Positions 62,101-64,000 of a stretch of DNA of 64,000 nucleotides are shown piece after piece (positions within the stretch are counted from its first letter, which is position 1; each line of letters opens with the position of its first letter). A program made the translations under genes and the position numbers. The DNA is from Limanda limanda (lineage: Eukaryota > Chordata > Actinopteri > Pleuronectiformes > Pleuronectidae). Location of the stretch: NCBI RefSeq assembly GCF_963576545.1, contig NW_026870574.1:248001-312000 (forward strand). The letters are read 5' to 3'. The notes beneath the pieces are model-generated. The model did no database searches and was not told the origin of the DNA. It saw nothing but the letters and a program-made list of their open reading frames with translations.

Positions 62101-64000
62101 ATATCTCTTTCTCCTATGTGCTTTCATCCCTAACCCTAACCCTAACCCTTCCGAAAGTCGGAGAAGCTCAAGGATGGTACCGATCGATGCGCGCTACCCC
62201 ATTTAGTGGGGGTAGAGCCTACTTGCAAGTCTCTCCGACCTTCACAAAAAAAGTTATTCAAGAATATCTCTTTCTCCTATGTGCTTTCATCCCTAACCCT
62301 AACCCTAACCCTTCCGAAAGTCGGAGAAGCTCAAGGATGGTACCGATCGATGCGCGCTACCCCATTTAGTGGGAGTAGAGCCTACTTGCAAGTCTCTCCG
62401 ACCTTCACAAAAAAAGTTATTCAAGAATATCTCTTTCTCCTATGTGCTTTCATCCCTAACCCTAACCCTAACCCTTCCGAAAGTCGGAGAAGCTCAAGGA
62501 TGGTACCGATCGATGCGCGCAACCCCATTTAGTGGTGGTAGAGCCTACTTGCAAGTCTCTCCGACCTTCACAAAAAAAGTTATTCAAGAATATCTCCTCA
62601 GATTTGGGGGAATTTCGTCGGTCGACCTCTTCCGAAGGTCGTACAAGCTCGGGGATGGTACCAATCGATCCGCAGGACCCAAATTAGTCCAGATGCAACC
62701 ACTTTTTAAGTCTCTCCGACCTTCAAAAAAAAAGTTATTCAAGAATATCTCTTTCTCCTATGTGCTTTCATCCCTAACCCTAACCCTAACCCTTCCGAAA
62801 GTCGGAGAAGCTCAAGGATGGTACCGATCGATGCGCGCAACCCCATTTAGTGGGGGTAGAGCCTACTTGCAAGTCTCTCCGACCTTCACAAAAAAAGTTA
62901 TTCAAGAATATCTCCTCAGATTTGGGGGAATTTCGTCGGTCGACCTCTTCCGAAGGTCGTACAAGCTCGGGGATGGTACCAATCGATCCGCAGGACCCAA
63001 ATTAGTCCAGATGCAACCACTTTCCAAGTCTCTCCGACCTTCACAAAAAAAGTTATTCAAGAATATCTCTTTCTCCTATGTGCTTTCATCCCTAACCCTA
63101 ACCCTAACCCTTGCGAAAGTCTGAGAAGCTCAAGGATGGTACCGATCGATGCGCGCTACCCCATTTAGTGGGGGTAGAGCCTACTTGCAAGTCTCTCCGA
63201 CCTTCACAAAAAAAGTTATTCAAGAATATCTCTTTCTCCTATGTGCTTTCATCCCTAACCCTAACCCTAACCCTTCCGAAAGTCGGAGAAGCTCAAGGAT
63301 GGTACCGATCGATGCGCGCAACCCCATTTAGTGGGGGTAGAGCCTACTTGCAAGTCTCTCCGACCTTCACAAAAAAAGTTATTCAAGAATATCTCCTCAG
63401 ATTTGGGGGAATTTCGTCGGTCGACCTCTTCCGAAGGTCGTACAAGCTCGGGGATGGTACCAATCGATCCGCAGGACCCAAATTAGTCCAGATGCAACCA
63501 CTTTCCAAGTCTCTCCGACCTTCACAAAAAAAGTTATTCAAGAATATCTCTTTCTCCTATGTGCTTTCATCCCTAACCCTAACCCTTCCGAAAGTCGGAG
63601 AAGCTCAAGGATGGTACCGATCGATGTGCGCTACCCCATTTAGTGGGGGTAGAGCCTACTTGCAAGTCTCTCCGACCTTCACAAAAAACGTTATTCAAGA
63701 ATATCTCTTTCTCCTATGTGCTTTCATCCCTAACCCTAACCCTAACCCTTCCGAAAGTCGGAGAAGCTCAAGGATGGTACCGATCGATGCGCGCTACCCC
63801 ATTTAGTGGGGGTAGAGCCTACTTGCAAGTCTCTCCGACCTTCACAAAAAAAGTTATTCAAGAATATCTCCTCAGATTTGGGGGAATTTCGTCGGTCGAC
63901 CTCTTCCGAAGGTCGTACAAGCTCGGGGATGGTACCAATCGATCCGCAGGACCCAAATTAGTCCAGATGCAACCACTTTCCAAGTCTCTCCGACCTTCAC

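Larger units (their letters stand above)
28303..64000 (+). repeat. Two-monomer satellite array, right block
   Basis: The same A/B satellite resumes in the same orientation after the insertion and runs to the window end, stopping inside a B unit. It holds roughly 220 monomers. The first unit is the right part of the interrupted A monomer. The block differs from the left one in its variant vocabulary: units with GTCTGTCCGACC, units with GATGCGTGCAACCCC, units with GGGGGTAGAGTC, and units with GCTTTTATCCC recur here at fixed distances and mark larger higher-order repeats. Odd single units include a B with one G missing in its G-run (about 56668-56672) and an A with two changes near 63113-63122. 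Confidence 0.97.

Noticed and set aside
1..64000. CRISPR array
   Set aside because: The repeats are contiguous 155-163 bp satellite units with no unique spacers, in a eukaryotic context.

Overview
The window looks like teleost fish chromatin. About 94% of it is one tandem satellite array (1-24437 and 28303-64000), interrupted once by a 3.87 kb DNA-transposon-like insertion that carries the only gene-like sequence. The fish assignment is my recognition and was not searched. It rests on a dispersed fish repeat full of GACTCGAGTC palindromes, on terminal inverted repeats beginning CACTGTAAAAA at a TA target (common in fish genomes), and on GT-AG introns in a gene resembling fish-expanded SAMD3-like/uncharacterised proteins. 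A cypriniform is a reasonable guess but unproven.

The satellite has two related monomers in head-to-tail, single-orientation tandem. Monomer A is 163 bp (157 bp in a recurrent variant) and carries an internal vertebrate telomeric tract, (CCCTAA)3CCC. Monomer B is 155 bp and has no telomeric tract. The two share their last ~44 bp almost exactly and are recognisably homologous over roughly their last 100 bp; their first ~35-50 bp are unrelated. Spacing gives about 107 A and 45 complete B monomers in the left block, and roughly 220 monomers in the right block. B is always followed by A, and I saw no B-B junction, while A occurs in runs of up to seven. Diagnostic variants recur at fixed distances and define higher-order repeats of 475, 644, 1280, 1918, 1924 and 1761 bp, plus a 7215 bp (45-monomer) tandem segmental duplication at about 41.7-56.1 kb. 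The telomeric motif in every A unit suggests a subtelomeric or pericentromeric location. The sequence cannot decide between them.

The insertion (24438-28302) has an 11-bp perfect terminal inverted repeat and a TA target-site duplication, and sits inside one A monomer. Removing it restores the canonical monomer exactly. From left to right it holds a MITE-like left end, a possible 5' untranslated exon with a GTAAGT donor, a relic of a hAT transposon (minus strand, with a degraded BED zinc finger), a second repeat edge, a four-exon open gene model encoding 227 residues with every intron in phase 0, a ~32-bp minisatellite starting at the stop codon, polyadenylation signals, a ~66-bp tandem repeat, and a right end with a 15-bp perfect hairpin beside the terminal repeat. 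The simplest reading is a transposon that captured a genomic gene segment with its introns and then landed in satellite DNA.

The many long open frames in the satellite are not treated as genes. An A+B dimer is 318 bp, exactly 106 codons, so any stop-free frame stays open across alternating AB stretches. I see no rRNA, tRNA, CRISPR, bacterial or viral genes.
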